A DNA stretch of 64,000 nucleotides from Phytoseiulus persimilis (GCA_037576195.1 CM075104.1:24568211-24632210), one strand, 5' to 3'. Positions 1 through 11,742 are shown, counted from the stretch's first letter. The notes: a model not told the origin generated them from the letters alone. Made by a program: numbers and translations.

Positions 1-2833
1 TTCACACAATTTCTATAAACAGAAGTCCCGGTGGGGGCACACGCGCAAGTTAGACCATTTGCAGAGCGTCCAATCGCCCGTTCACGCCGAACATGCACTC
101 TCGGACTAAAAAAGACCGCGGTCAGCGGTTACCGTCGGATAACTTTAGACCCACAGCTCTTCGGAGAGAAATATCGCCGATTCGCTCCAGACGCGTGGTG
201 TTTGCGTAACGGTTCAGGGTTCTCGTTTTCTGACGATTCGCGACAATGCTCCTCCAGACAGAAAACTTTCGACAGATCGGTGAGTATCGCTGAGCGACGC
301 GCCGAACGCGTTGATTCGTCAGCCCCCTGATGACGCCTCTCTTAATCGTCGCCGGAGCTTCTCGTGGTTCTCTTCCGATGTCCGAGTTCGAGTTCCGTGA
401 TTCGAGAGGTCGGAATCGGAATCACGACGCAGAGGACATGTATGCGCATGCGGCACAACTAGCCCGGAGGGACAACTCTGATATACTTCGTAGCTCTACT
501 TTCGGCTTCGCGTAACTCCGGGTTCTGGGCGTCGCGGCTCGTGCTCGAGGAAACATTCCCTGCCCAGACGCTTCTGTCTGCATCCTAGAAAAGAGGAGAG
601 GGAGTGGAGAAGAAGGAGGGAGCGGCAGGCAAGTAAGAGACGCAAGGCGGAGATAGAGGGAGCGGAGAGCAGGAGCCAAGCCGATGTGGGACTCGCAACA
701 AAGGCGGCCAGGCAGGGTAATCCCTAAAAATGGATGGCTTGCTTCTCCGCTGCACAACGGAACAGGTTATGAATACATTACGCTGTAATCGCTGCCGAGC
801 CCCACGAAACTGTTCGTCTGCCGTTTCTCGCGCGATCTCCCTCTACTTTTTCCGCGGAGATAACGACTCTCCAGGTCACGATCCATTCCACAGGTTTCGG
901 ATGCGTTCTCGATCGGCTCAGCAAACACGCGAAGACGGCAAAAAACCATGAACTCGGTGGGAATCGAGTCCGGAAAACGGACTCATGGAACTAAGACGGC
1001 GATTCCTCCGGTGAGCACGGAGCATCAGAGCTCAAATGAGGAGCTCGACCAGCCCTCACAGCGTCGCCTTCCGGGCTTCTCGAGATGTCGCGTGTGTCAC
1101 TCACCCCGTTTCACCTGACGCGAGGCTACGCCGAGATCGCGATAGTGTTCCAGGCGAGCCGGAACTTTGGCCTTGCGCCTGGCTCCGGGGTCCCTTGCTT
1201 CGTTCTGCGGTCCCTTCCTTCAGCGCAAAGTTCCGGAGTCGCGTAGCACTTGCAACATCAGATGTATGTGACAGTGCGTTCATGAGTCCTGTCTGGCGAG
1301 TTGCTTCCTGGAGTCGCGCCGTCGAAGTTGCTTCGAGGTTGACACGAATCTCGCAAGTCCGAGCCCAAGGCACGCACCCAAAGCGCGAACCAGATGAGAG
1401 ACATTCAGACCTCGAGGATCTTCTCCTTGAGGTTCCTTCGAGTTTGGCAAATCGGCTATCGACGGAATCCGCTGTCTGACTGGGAACAGAACCAGGGATC
1501 GTGCTTCAGAGCAGGCGTGGTCCGTTTTCGGCGAAGTTTTCACCCTTCGCTCCGGGAAAACTGAGGCGATGGACCCCGTCAGCTCCAGGTAATCAATCTT
1601 CGCCCGACGCCTTGAAACACCCTTCGTCTTAATAAATCGACAAGGCTAACACGTGGAGCTAAAACCTGATTGCCAAGCAGCCAGCTGCGTGTTCGCCTCG
1701 ATACGGTCCTGACTGCTGGCAAATAGAAACAGCAAGGCGTTGCCGTCCTCGAACAGACTCGCTGTTGCGCCTTCATCGGCGCGAGACAGGAACAACGCTG
1801 GATCCCTTCTCGGACGCGAGGAAAGAAACCGGAGCTTCAGCGAGCGTCTGATTCGTTTGAGGCGATGTCGATGATTGGCGTCCGTTCCAAAAGTCGACCG
1901 ACGACGTTTCTAAGTCGAGAGGAGGAAACGAAGAAAAAATGGAAAAGTCTGAAGGACCAGAGGATCCAAGCTCTCGCTTCCGTTGACGGCCGGCGCTCTT
2001 TTTTCGTTTTCGTTGTGAAACGACATTAATTTTGGGAGCCCGTTTCCTCGTAAGCCGTTTTGCTTCGCCGTTTCGTCGAGGATATTTCGTCTTTCTGTTT
2101 CTCTTGCTGCCTCCGCCGCCATTCGACGCACGCGGTGCCAAAGTCCTTTTCCTTCGCTCGTTTCCTTCTTCTTCGCCAGTTCCCCTCATTGTTCCCCCTC
2201 ATCCACTAGCGACTGCGAGGCTCATTCCTCTCCGTATTGGGTCCATTCCTTTTCCCACTTCTTTCAACAATGCGCTCCCGACGTGCCGTGTCATGTCAGG
2301 ACTGGCTTCCTACCTGTGAACGGAAAACTATCATGTCTCCCGACGGAGGGTTAGCGCGACACTCGGGCTCCCTGTTCGGAGTTTAGACGACGAAGTGCGC
2401 TCCATCAACCATTCTAGGGGCGAAATGAGAAACGGGAATCAGCTGCGAGCCGAGGAGATCGCAACCGGAAGCCGTTCTCTGTGCACATAGAGTTCGTTAA
2501 ACGGCAATGTAGTAGACACAACAATCTCGGGCTCTTGAGTGTCAATCTAAAAACTAATTTTCGTTCTACGGAGCGGAGTTCACTCCGCAACGGAGTTTCT
2601 GATTATACCCGTTCTTGGAACCGCCAGAGCCGGCGGAAGTCGAGCCCGCGCGGGAGTTTCACTCCCTGAGAATCTAACGAAGAAATAATCTTCTCCCCTT
2701 CGGATAGCCAATCTAAAGTCAGAGCGAGCATGCAAGAGTGAGCCCTGGGCTCACCGGTCTATCTATCTCTGCCGCCCTGATGAGCTCTGATCACCGCCAA
2801 CCGAACTAAGCAGGCTTTGAATTTCCATTTCAG
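1..2833. other. Upstream sequence or 5' intron of unc-5
   Basis: No protein with recognisable domains is visible here. The first placed unc-5 exon begins at 2834 with a split codon, so at least one earlier exon, expected to carry the signal peptide, must exist. One weak candidate is a short ATG reading frame at 246-279 ending at a good GTGAGT donor in the required phase 1; it has no hydrophobic signal sequence, so it is not annotated as coding. The rest may be intron, 5' untranslated sequence or intergenic DNA. Confidence 0.4.
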
Positions 2834-3244
2834 ATGAGGTAGAAGATGACATCCAAGAGGAGAACGACGGCGGCGGCGGCGGTGGCGGCGCTGGCGACGG
2901 CGGTCAGGAACAACACAACCAGCTGCTCACTCACGAGGTGATCAAGGGTCCTGTTCTCGTCGAGGAGCCGCAGGACATCGCCGTCTCGAAAGGACATCCC
3001 GGACGGCTGCAATGTCAGGCAACTCACGCCTTATCGGTTCACTTTCGCTGCAACGGGCACAGTTTGCCGTCGAAGACCGTCGACTTCGTCGACCCCATGA
3101 GCGGCGTTCGAAACATCGAAGCCGTCGCCGATGTCCACGCACATCGTCTCCTCAAAGAAGCCGGCCATGTCATGCACTGTAGCTGTCAAGCCTGGAGTAG
3201 CATCGGCAGAGTTCAGAGCCGGATTGCGACGGTCGCCTTAGCAC
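2834..3244 (+). CDS. unc-5: unc-5 netrin receptor, exon with first Ig domain
   Basis: This is the first exon I can place of an UNC-5 family netrin receptor, a membrane protein that mediates repulsive axon guidance. It opens after a TTTCCATTTCAG acceptor and ends at a GTAAGT donor in phase 1. Visible residues 1-34 form an acidic and glycine-rich spacer. Residues 35-136 form the first Ig domain, starting VIKGPVLVEEP. Family hallmarks are HALSVHFRCNG, VDPMSGVR and the CSCQAW motif (Cys115, Cys117, Trp120), with partner Cys60 and Cys72. The extra cysteine pair is typical of UNC-5 Ig1. The usual Tyr two residues before the second domain cysteine is Met113. The signal peptide lies in an unseen earlier exon. 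The identity of the domain is secure; the exact 5' edge of the gene is not. Confidence 0.93.
2868..2906 (+). repeat. GGC-rich triplet repeat inside unc-5 coding exon
   Basis: An imperfect run of GGC/GGT codons encodes a glycine tract broken by Ala and Asp, in the spacer just before the first Ig domain. Such a tract can vary in length between individuals. It is in frame with the Ig domain and so is probably translated. Confidence 0.8.
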
Positions 3245-6200
3245 GTAAGTATCACACGCTGGAGGAATAAGGAGACAGGAACAACGAGGCATGGTGGAAA
3301 AGAGGGCCGAGGGAAAGAAGCCGACTCCGGCTCGAGTCGCGGAAGGTTCAGAGAACGGGAGCCCAGATGACGAATCCGGCGTGAATCGTCGGATCCGCGA
3401 GCCCGGGGCTCTGAACCCTCCTCCGCGCACCTCGTATCATTACTACTTTTGTGACTGACAATTGTTATTAGCCTGGCCTTGGCTTAAGAGGCTCCGGACA
3501 GGGGTAATCATAGCTCTTATCCCGGACCTCGGTCGGTAATCTTCTCAGAGAGAGAGGACTGACTGGAGGATCATCAGATGACTACTCACTGCCGCAGTAC
3601 AGCCTCGCTCACCCGGTTCCTCCCTCTCGGGTTCGCTAATAAATGGCAAGCGACAATAAACTCACCCACTTGAAGTGGAGCAGAGAGCACTGCCGGCAAA
3701 CAAGCTTGTCTCCCCTCTTGCCAACAAATAACTTAATGCCCTCAGGCCGAATCCACAGCGGAAAAAAGCACAATCGAACTTTGACCGAGCACTTGACGAA
3801 GCCCGGCTGGAGCGAACTGCTGAAGTTTCGCGTCGCTGTCCGTGATTTCGACGCGTTGTTCCATCGGTCGCTTCCATGATCTCGGTCGTTGATTCGCGGT
3901 TTCTCCGCTCGGGTCGGCAGCACACTCGTATTGTTGTGGCGGCTGTGTAGTAATCAATAAGAAAAAGCTCCTGCCACTCGCGTCCCTCGGCTTGCTGAGC
4001 TCATCAGACTCAATCTTCGCAGCGTACACTCTGCCACCCCCTTCCGTTTCGGCCACGACTGCAAACCGAAATGAGCGCGAGCCCCTACCTTTCGCTGTGT
4101 TTTCGGGTGTCCTCTCCCGCCCTGATGCGGTCGGGGCGTTGGAGAATATATGGGGAGCCTTCTTGGAGTGATCTCGTCGTCGTCGGCGTCGTCGCCTTTG
4201 TTGCAGGCACATCGGAGGTCGCAAAGCCGAAAGGTCACGTCCGCGTCGCCTGATTTACCCCGAAACCCCAACAGCCATCACATCAACAGCTGCAACAACC
4301 GAAACCTCGACAATTCAAGCTGTGAGCGGGTTCGGCGGCGATTCCCCGTCTGTGAGGCTGCCATTCGGGATCGTGCAGGGGGGAGGGTGCGCTCCTGGCC
4401 GAATTTCGAGTCATCGTGTCAAGTTACGCAAGCGCCGCTGCAGAGGAAAGCCGTTTAGGAGCTTTCACTCACGGCTGATGTGTAACATTCAAAATATCGA
4501 TGCAAACAGACCCCCGGCCGATTGAGATCTTGACGGAATCTCACCGCGCGACTGGGGATCGTAATCTGGAAGATCCTCGGCCCACCGAGCGAGCGACTGA
4601 TCGAGCTTCGTTTAATTGAGTAATTGATTTTATTGCCGCCTGTAGCTGGGAAACAGACGCGCGGCGTTGTATTGGCTCCGGGGTTTCACGACCGTCGTAA
4701 ATATGCATTAAGGGGTATTTGAGTTGGAACGGATCGACGTGAGCTCAGCCACTACGAGCTACGTATCTGCGGAGTTTCGCATATTCTGTGCTTTCGTACA
4801 GCCTATAGGGTGACGACGGAGATCGTCTCGGCACACTTGTTGTTCAGCCGAGTTGGGAATCTCGAAACGCAGCTCGATACTGTCTGCTCCCTGGTGGTCC
4901 GAGCTCCTGTTCCATCCCCGAATCGAAGGACCCGGTTTTGAGGGAAACTCGAGAATTTTTGAAAGAATCGCCGCGGAACGGCCGCCAAGATGCCCCCACA
5001 AAGTGCAAAACTCGGAGCTCCACGGAGTCGGTTCCTCGGCCTCGCTCTCACGAGGCGGAGAATGGTTCCTAATTCAAAACAGCCAGTTGGCATCACAACT
5101 CGCACCAGACGTTAGTCGCCGCCGGTGTGGAAGTTAAACACTGGCCCTCAATGCTTTCTGACGAGGCCCAGTGTTCCGGCGGACTCGATTGTGAACCGTT
5201 CAATGTCTATTGTGCTGTTATCTCAACAGCACCCTCAATCTCCCGATCGAGCACTCTTCCGAGGTTGCGACGAAGGGGGAGGCGGCGGCCGAGGAGAATT
5301 TCCGCAGCGAGCGAGGGATTCGGAAGGACAACAGCGCAGTTTCGCCGTGGAGTTCGTAAGAGGGCAATTCGAGAGGCAAAAAAGTTGTTTCACGTGCTTT
5401 CGTGACTGGGATCGCGTGATGGGCCATCACTGATGGCAGCCCCATCAGAACGCCGTCGCGACCCGCTTGTGTGAACGACAAACAATTTCTTTCCTCCACC
5501 TTGATCTATCCAACCACCCGGAAACTTTCAATCGGGGACCCGCGGCGAGTGCGAGGTGAGAACACGAATGCGGGGGCACACGGCGCTCATCCTCAGCCGG
5601 GACCGTTCACAGAGCGGAAGCCCAGGCTCCTTTGGCGCCTTGTGGAATATTCTAACCAAAGCCCTCAACGTGTTGCCGATAGAAATCGTCCTTTACCGCT
5701 CACGTATTCATCTCTCGAGCTATAATTCATCCATTCGTCACCCCTAAAATGTGTCATTCAACATGGTCACGTGTGTCGTCCCTCACGTCGTCGTCGTCGT
5801 CTTTGGGCTCCTTCCACGCAGAGCCCCGTCTGAGCGAATCCCTCGTCGTCGGCAGCCAACCGACCCATGTTCGTCCGTCCGCCCGCGTGCGCTCCCTCCT
5901 CTGGTCGGCGCTCGTTCATTCGTTGTTCTCTACCCGCGGAAGCCTTTGTGGGTAGATTTAATGGGGCGAAAATTGGAGCAATTCTCTCCTGCGCGCTTGC
6001 TGCTACTCCTGTTCCCTCTATTTTCATTCCCGTGGCCGCTTTTACAATGTTCCCCTCATTTCTCCGCCCGTGGGAAAAGACGACAAGCGCACAAGTTCCT
6101 CGCTCTCGCCACCGTCCGATCTCTCTTTGTCTTTCTCGCACAGTTTCACAAGGCGCTGTCTTCCCTGGGGACGTTCGATTTGAATTTATTATTGTTGAGG

Positions 6201-8858
6201 TCGCCGCCCCTCCGAGCGGCCGGAGGAGCAGGTTGTACGAGCGCAGCGTTTGATGGAAAAGCTCAAACTCGATTCCATGATCGAAACACCGGAGTTCGGC
6301 CCAGTTACAACGTTACAAACTTCTTGAACGGGTGTGGCAAGCACTGCCACCTTCGGCACCCCAGAGCGGAGGGCAGAAGAGAGGAATTCCCTCCGAGTAG
6401 TTCGCTGGTCGGGAGTTTCCATCACTTCGTTAGTTGCCGCGCACGTTCCGGCTGCGTGCGACCAGCGAACACGAGAGCTGACGCATCCATTCAAGGTCAA
6501 CCGTCCTCGTGGTATGCGAGCTCTGATATGCATATGTGCCGCCATAGTGATAGAATAATCCCTCCGCCGTGTTGTTCGGCATGCTCACCAGCGGATATCC
6601 CCCGGCTGCTTAACATATAGAAAGAATGAACGAGCTACAACTATCTATTCCCTCTCGTTCTGGAGCTCGCCCTCGGTCTTCTTAGCGAGGACGAACACGA
6701 CGCGAGCGTATTCGAGCACCTATCGGGACAGCGTCCGATCGAAGACGGTCCGTGTTTCCGGAATCGATCGGAACGCATAAATGACCTCGACAAAACGGGA
6801 GTTCCGCGTGGACTCGGCCCAGAGATGGCGGGACCGCCGAGAAATCCTGCAGAGATCCGTCATCCAATCAGTGAGCGTCGAGTTGCGGGACCGGGCAAGT
6901 GGACCTCTGGGAGGCGAATGCCATGTTCCTAATAACAAAGTGCTCCTCGGGGACGAGCTTTCGAAGATACTAAACGTCGTTTCTCCTCTTCCATCTCCTT
7001 CCCGATCTCGTTGTATGGTCGGTGGGTCCGACCGACCGGCCCCAACGGTCGTCGCAAGCCACCGCCGAGATTGATGGACTCCATTTTTAGACATCTCCAG
7101 AGCCAGCATCGCCCGTGTGTCAAGCGAACAGCGAATGAACGAGTGAACCCCTCGTCCAGACGAATGGTTCGGGAACAAGCCCCGAGACGGATGAATTGCA
7201 AATACATTGATTGTCTCTTCCTCTCTCGCTGGGTATGTTCGTTCGAACAAACGTCGCTACGTTAAAGGATGACCAAGGGAAGCCATGTTAACATAATGGT
7301 GGCCGTGGCGGGTGAGGGACAGGGGGGGGGGCAGCGGGGCGGAGGGGAGAAGCAGGCGCAAGGTGCGCTCCGAGTAATCGATCTTGTCGTAACGATGATA
7401 CCGAGCATCGAATGAACGCTGCTTGATGTTGTCTACTTCGCCGACGCTGAACATCGTCAATTAGGTGAACGACAGACCGCAAATTGGAGCCATATTTCAC
7501 AACCCTCCGACCAAACCGAATCGATCGATCTCGTTCGTCAATAACACCACAAATGCATTTATCAGATGTTGCTGGCTCGCTTCTGCGTCCTTTGGCGGAG
7601 AGGCGAAAACTCGGTGAACGGCCAACATGCGACAAACCAGAAACCAGGTTCCCGGAGAAAAATGCCCCAGCTGGGCATGGCGAGCAGTGATCGGAGAGGG
7701 TGTTGATCACTGGTTGCGAGCGGCCGCGGGAAGAATCCCTGTTCGCGGACCGACAGCGGCCTCTTCGAGAACTCCGTGCTGCTCCATTGGAATTCGGAGT
7801 CGACTCTGTATTCGGTCATTTGCTCGGTTTGGTCGCAGTGAAACGGAAAGAGAAACTGTTTTCGGCTTAGCCAGGTATAGAGGAAATAAAACGCCCCCGT
7901 CGGTGCTTCCCGCCGCGACTCGGGAACCACGGCTCGGGTCGACCGGGGTCGGTCGGAAGGTTCGAGTTGGTTGTGGCGCCTCATTGCCTGGCTTCCCATA
8001 GTTTGAACTCGAAATGGCACCCTTGGGAAGCGGGAAGAGCAGAAGGAGAAGAGAACAAGTGGCCGAAAATAAGCCACTCACGCTCTCTTCACAAAGGAGA
8101 ACAAGATTTCGTTGCCTCTTCTGAAGGAGTGAAGAGCTGAGGAACAGACCACAATGTACGCCAACGCCTCAGATGTAAGCCGGCCTTGCGCGCCCGAAGT
8201 TTTCCTCGGAGGTTGCTGGGAGGGTCAGGCGCTGATTTCGATCAGGATCGGTACGTCGCCCTCGGCCGTGGAGCATTTTTGATCCACCGAAAGTTTTCGC
8301 CGCGCGTCTCTGATTGACAGAGACTCCGACGAGCTCCTGGAGTTGGAGGAGCTAGGACAAGCCCTCAAAGCGATTCGGCAGCGACCATTCCTTCCTGGGG
8401 GGAGCTCGTGAAGGGAGAGGGAAACGCCGGAGAGCGGGAGACCAAATAACCGAAAGGGATCAAGCAAAATACAAGAAAGGATTTCTTAAACGTCGGAGTG
8501 AAAACGAAGGAATCGTAAAACCACCGTGAAGCCTAAGGCCAGCCACTTCCGCGTTCGCTCACTTTACGAGCGTAATAGGATTTGGTTTGGGGGAGGGAGA
8601 TCTTACCGTTTTTAGAGGCCAGGCGGTCAGACGGGCGGTCATCGGGTTCCTTCTCGGCCGAGGACGAGAAGAAGCTTAAAAACCCTCGAAGGCGATTCCG
8701 ATCCGCCCCGACAGAAGAGAAGCAGACTCAGGATCTGCCGACGGAGGCGGAATAGAATGCCGTCAGGTCACCGATGAGAGCAGTTCCTCTTGTGATATTC
8801 AGACCCGATCGGGGAAGTTTCGCCGAGCGAAAGAGGGAGGTGCATGGTTGAATGTCAG
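3245..8858 (+). other. Large unc-5 intron between the Ig1 and Ig2 exons
   Basis: This 5.6 kb intron is bounded by a GTAAGT donor and an AG acceptor, with matching phase 1 on both sides. It is far longer than the other unc-5 introns (74-210 nt). It contains several long but unconvincing open frames, the longest of 289 codons at 5751-6620, with no domain and heavy Ser/Arg/Pro bias. Short CGT/GTC triplet runs occur near 5780. Large first introns often hold enhancers, but no specific element can be named from sequence. Confidence 0.75.
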
Positions 8859-9179
8859 AAAAAGTTTTTCATGAACCTGTTTCAGCTCCCAGTCATCCGT
8901 CAGGGCCTTCGACGTCTCACAGACGTCTCGTGCCGCTCGGGGAGAAGGTCGTGCTTGAATGCCTTCCATCGTCGGCTGAGAGGAGCGACGATCGCGGACT
9001 CTTTTGGTTACACAATGGAAAAGCTATAATGCTCGACGACAACATCGACCTGGATCAGGAAACCGGGACCCTAGTCATACTCAAAGTCACCCTGGAAAAC
9101 GAAGGCAACTACACCTGCGGCGTCCGAACGCCGAAAGGGGAAAATCGGCTCGGTGAAACAGCGACTATCTCAGTTCAAG
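8859..9179 (+). CDS. unc-5: unc-5 netrin receptor, exon with second Ig domain
   Basis: This exon encodes visible residues 137-243, the second Ig domain (I-set type). Hallmarks are VVLECLP with the first cysteine, LFWLHNGKAI with the core tryptophan, and LENEGNYTCGV with the classical Tyr-x-Cys. The split codons at both ends are phase 1, the usual symmetric layout for Ig exons. The chosen acceptor is the AG at 8857-8858. It keeps a K-x-F-x-x-x-P segment that resembles the linker between Ig1 and Ig2 in other UNC-5 proteins. A second acceptor at 8884-8885 has a better pyrimidine tract and the same phase, and would shorten the protein by nine residues. The donor is GTGAGC at 9180. Confidence 0.9.
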
Positions 9180-9305
9180 GTGAGCTCGGATTCCCAGGGA
9201 AGTCGGCGGTTCATCGCACAAAGCACCAGTCTGGGCTACAAGGGCGAGAATTATTCAGCTCGAGTGAAATATTCAATTTACTGTGACCTTTCGTGTCGTG
9301 CACAG

Positions 9306-9576
9306 CTAACGGCGGATGGTCGCCGTGGGGCCAGTGGAGCGAATGCTCAGCGCGCTGTGGGCGAGGTTCCCGTTCTCGTACTCGATCCTGTACGAACCCT
9401 CCACCTCGGAACGGGGGTCAAGACTGTCTCGGAGATTATTCGGAGAAGTCCGACTGTCACTCGAGCAGCAATTGTGGAAACGGAGCCAGTGGAGTCGGCG
9501 CTGGAAGTCCTGTCGACGGAAGGTGGAGTCCTTGGAGTGGCTGGAGTGGATGTGGACAAGACTGCAAACAGCATCG
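9306..9576 (+). CDS. unc-5: unc-5 netrin receptor, exon with first TSP1 repeat and start of second
   Basis: This exon encodes visible residues 245-333. It opens with [13 protein letters not shown], the W-x-x-W-x-x-W plus Cys signature of thrombospondin type 1 repeats, then CSARCGRG and [17 protein letters not shown]. After a short Gly/Ser linker the second repeat begins, [13 protein letters not shown] followed by GQDCKQH. The Trp ladders are typical C-mannosylation sites. The exon follows a TGTCGTGCACAG acceptor and ends in phase 2 at GTGAGT, so the second TSP1 repeat is split across two exons. The intron before it is 126 nt and the one after it 74 nt. Confidence 0.93.
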
Positions 9577-9650
9577 GTGAGTCGTGGACAGCGTCGGGTC
9601 GGGACCCCGCGTCGAAATCCCTGAGCTCATCCGTCGTTCCCCTCGATCAG

Positions 9651-9874
9651 GCAACGTTGGTGCGTCGGCCATTCATCTGCGTCCCGCGCGAACAGGCCGT
9701 GTTCCGGGAAAGATCAGATGTCAGCCAACTGCACTGGCGGTCTATGCTCTTTGGTGGCGCATTCTCCACAACTGATAAACCAACAGAATCACAATGCGGG
9801 TGTTGCTCTCAATCACGACATCAACAATAACAATTACTACGCTGATCAGAACCCATCGCTAGCGCACGATCAAG
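9651..9874 (+). CDS. unc-5: unc-5 netrin receptor, exon with rest of second TSP1 repeat and juxtamembrane stalk
   Basis: This exon encodes visible residues 335-408. The codon split with the previous exon gives Arg, followed by QRWCVGHSS and later CSGKDQ and ANCTGGLC. The last matches the end of UNC-5 TSP1 repeats, which normally read NCTDGLC. The remaining half is an Asn/Gln/His-rich stalk (NHDINNNNYY) with no known fold, leading to the membrane segment in the next exon. The acceptor is CTCGATCAG and the donor is GTGAGA in phase 1. The frame was chosen because it is the only one that completes the TSP1 cysteines. Confidence 0.9.
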
Positions 9875-9977
9875 GTGAGAGGGGTCTCTGCGGCCCGCCT
9901 CCCACAGTGGTGGGAAAGGCGGCATTCCTCGTTCCCAGCCGGAGCTAACCCAGCTGCGCGACGTCTGTTTGTTCTAG

Positions 9978-10145
9978 GTTTTATAGCAGCGAACTTAGGC
10001 GGAATTCAGGCGATAGCATTAGTGATCGGAATGGCTCTCGCAGCCATCATCCTCGGCTTCACTTTTCTGATAGCGCTTCGGTTTTGGCCAACTCGCGACC
10101 CAAGCAAGAGGCATCAGCCTCTCTATAGCACTGTGCCTGTGACAG
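9978..10145 (+). CDS. unc-5: unc-5 netrin receptor, exon with transmembrane helix
   Basis: This exon encodes visible residues 410-464. A hydrophobic helix of about 23 residues (about 420-442, AIALVIGMALAAIILG and onward) is followed by positively charged RFWPTRDPSKR, which places the following part in the cytoplasm, as in all UNC-5 receptors. The exon starts after TGTTTGTTCTAG and ends at an excellent GTGAGT donor in phase 1. Downstream the frame happens to stay open through the next 78 nt, so the exon may be longer in some transcripts. Confidence 0.9.
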
Positions 10146-10223
10146 GTGAGTCCTCAGCGGTCGTGCGTTACACAGCTTCGTTGAGTCAAATTGGGTCTGG
10201 AACTCATCCGAACCCGTTCACAG
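10146..10223 (+). other. Stop-free 78-nt intron (multiple of three) in unc-5
   Basis: The donor is GTGAGT and the acceptor CCGTTCACAG. The length is 26 codons exactly and no stop occurs in the reading frame, so splicing and retention both keep the frame. Its size fits the other small introns in this gene (74, 103 and 126 nt), which favours splicing. If retained it would add 26 Ser/Thr-rich residues just after the membrane segment. The glycine codon at the junction is Gly either way. Confidence 0.7.
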
Positions 10224-11742
10224 GCGTGATTCCCATACCTCCGGACCTCACTCAGAGCCTGAACCGAGCTCCCGGCCTGCAAGAGTTCCTCAACGAGCAG
10301 AAGCTCGAGCCCGGCATAAGCATGCCGCTCCTCCAGCAACTGTACGCGCCGGCCAGCCTCCTGCCGGCCAGTCCGCACCAGTTCAGGAACAACACCATGC
10401 AGGTTCAGCAGAGGTCCCGCACCCCGAGTTCGACCGGCAAACCCAGAAGCGATTCCCCCGTGAGCGGTAGACATTCAGAGAACGGCAACGCCTCCGAATA
10501 CGATATTTACGACACGATATCCATGACTGCGAGGGCCTCGGTCACATCCGCGACCATCGGCCCTCTCAACGTGGAGAGTGATTTCGTTTCTTGGGCATCT
10601 ATAGGCCCACAGGGTGGTCGGATAAACTTGCCGCACCTTGGAGTGTCCATGACCATTCCCCCGGGCGCCATAAAGAAAGGAAAGTATGAGATGTTCGTTG
10701 CAGTCCTCAAAGAGGACAGAGACAGGCCAAGCTTATCCGAAGAGCAAACCATACTCAGCCCGGTTGTGCAATGTGGCCCGGGTAACGTGCCCCTTTGCAG
10801 GCCAGTGATTTTGAGTTTTGAGCACTGCGCACAGATGCCGGCTGACAAATGGTCGATATCGGTGTTGCTCGGCGAAATCACGAACTCCAGTCAGTCAGCG
10901 GACGAAGACTACCTCTGCTGGAAGAAGGTTGTCACGCTGGGCCACGAGAACCTCAACACTCCACTGTACTGCCAGATGGACGCCCGACTGTGTCATCTGC
11001 AAACGGACCGCTTGGCCCGCTATGTGATGTGCGGCGAGTCACAGAGCAAGTGCTTCGCGACGAAGTCTCTCGCACTGCTCTCGTTCCTCTCGCGACACTC
11101 GTTGAGTCTTTCCCAGAGCGAGTACTCGATCCGCATCTACTGCGTTGAAGACATCAAGGCCGCTCATCAAGCTGTCATGGCCGCCGAGGACGGGACCATG
11201 CTAGAGAACATTAAACAGATCTACCTCCACGACGGCGGCGCCAACCTGTGCCTGACTCTCGATGAGCTCTCCAAAGGATGGAACTACAAGCCGGGCGCAA
11301 ACTACCAGGAAATACCTTTCACACACGTCTGGTCCTCTCGGCAGTCCCTCCTCCACTGCTCGTTCACGCTGATCTCTTCGTCTTCGAACAGCAGCCGCGA
11401 TCCGAAATTCCCGCTCGAAAGCAAAGTCACTATTTACCAGAGAGGCAATCAGTCGCATCGACAAGTACTCATTTTGGAGCACCAGTTCAACTCGGAGGGC
11501 GGCAGCAGCAACTCGACGCCCGCATCTCCAATCTATCGGAATATTTGTGAAATGTCGACTGGCAATCTCATGATGACCAAAAGTCTCGATCAACGGAAAG
11601 GAGCCATCGGATTGACGGTCATTCCTATCGAAGGGTTCCGATTGAACGCGGAAGCCAGAAGCAAACTGTGCGCCCTGCTCGACCCGCCGCATCGGAGCGG
11701 AATAGACTGGCGGACCTTGGCTGTGCAGCTCGGCATGGACAG
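10224..11742 (+). CDS. unc-5: unc-5 netrin receptor, exon with ZU5, UPA and start of death domain
   Basis: This large exon encodes visible residues 466-970. A flexible Ser/Pro-rich linker (about 466-585) contains SEYDIYDTISM, a possible tyrosine phosphorylation stretch. The ZU5 domain starts about residue 587 with VSWASIGPQGGRINLP and continues with SMTIPPGAI. The UPA region (roughly 715-865) contains IRIYCVEDI and GGANLCLTLDELSKGW. The death domain starts about 936 with NAEARSKLCALLD and DWRTLAVQLGMDR. In this family ZU5, UPA and the death domain pack into a closed module that opens on signalling and can promote apoptosis without ligand. The donor is GTGAGT at 11743, phase 2. Domain order and spacing match full-length UNC-5 proteins. 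Confidence 0.96.

Noticed and set aside
2032..2319. Hydrophobic frame (FVFLFLLLPPPPF) as a possible unc-5 signal-peptide exon
   Set aside because: It has no ATG (it opens with TTG), it ends at a stop, and I see no good donor in phase 1 after the hydrophobic part.
5751..6620. 289-codon open frame on the + strand
   Set aside because: It lies inside the large unc-5 intron, is rich in Arg/Ser/Pro, shows no domain, and its other frames are similarly open. Best explained by chance in GC-balanced DNA.
9754..9786. Possible 33-base intron inside the UNC-5 stalk exon (GT at 9754, AG at 9786)
   Set aside because: It is far below the size of the other introns in this gene, and the frame is open through it.
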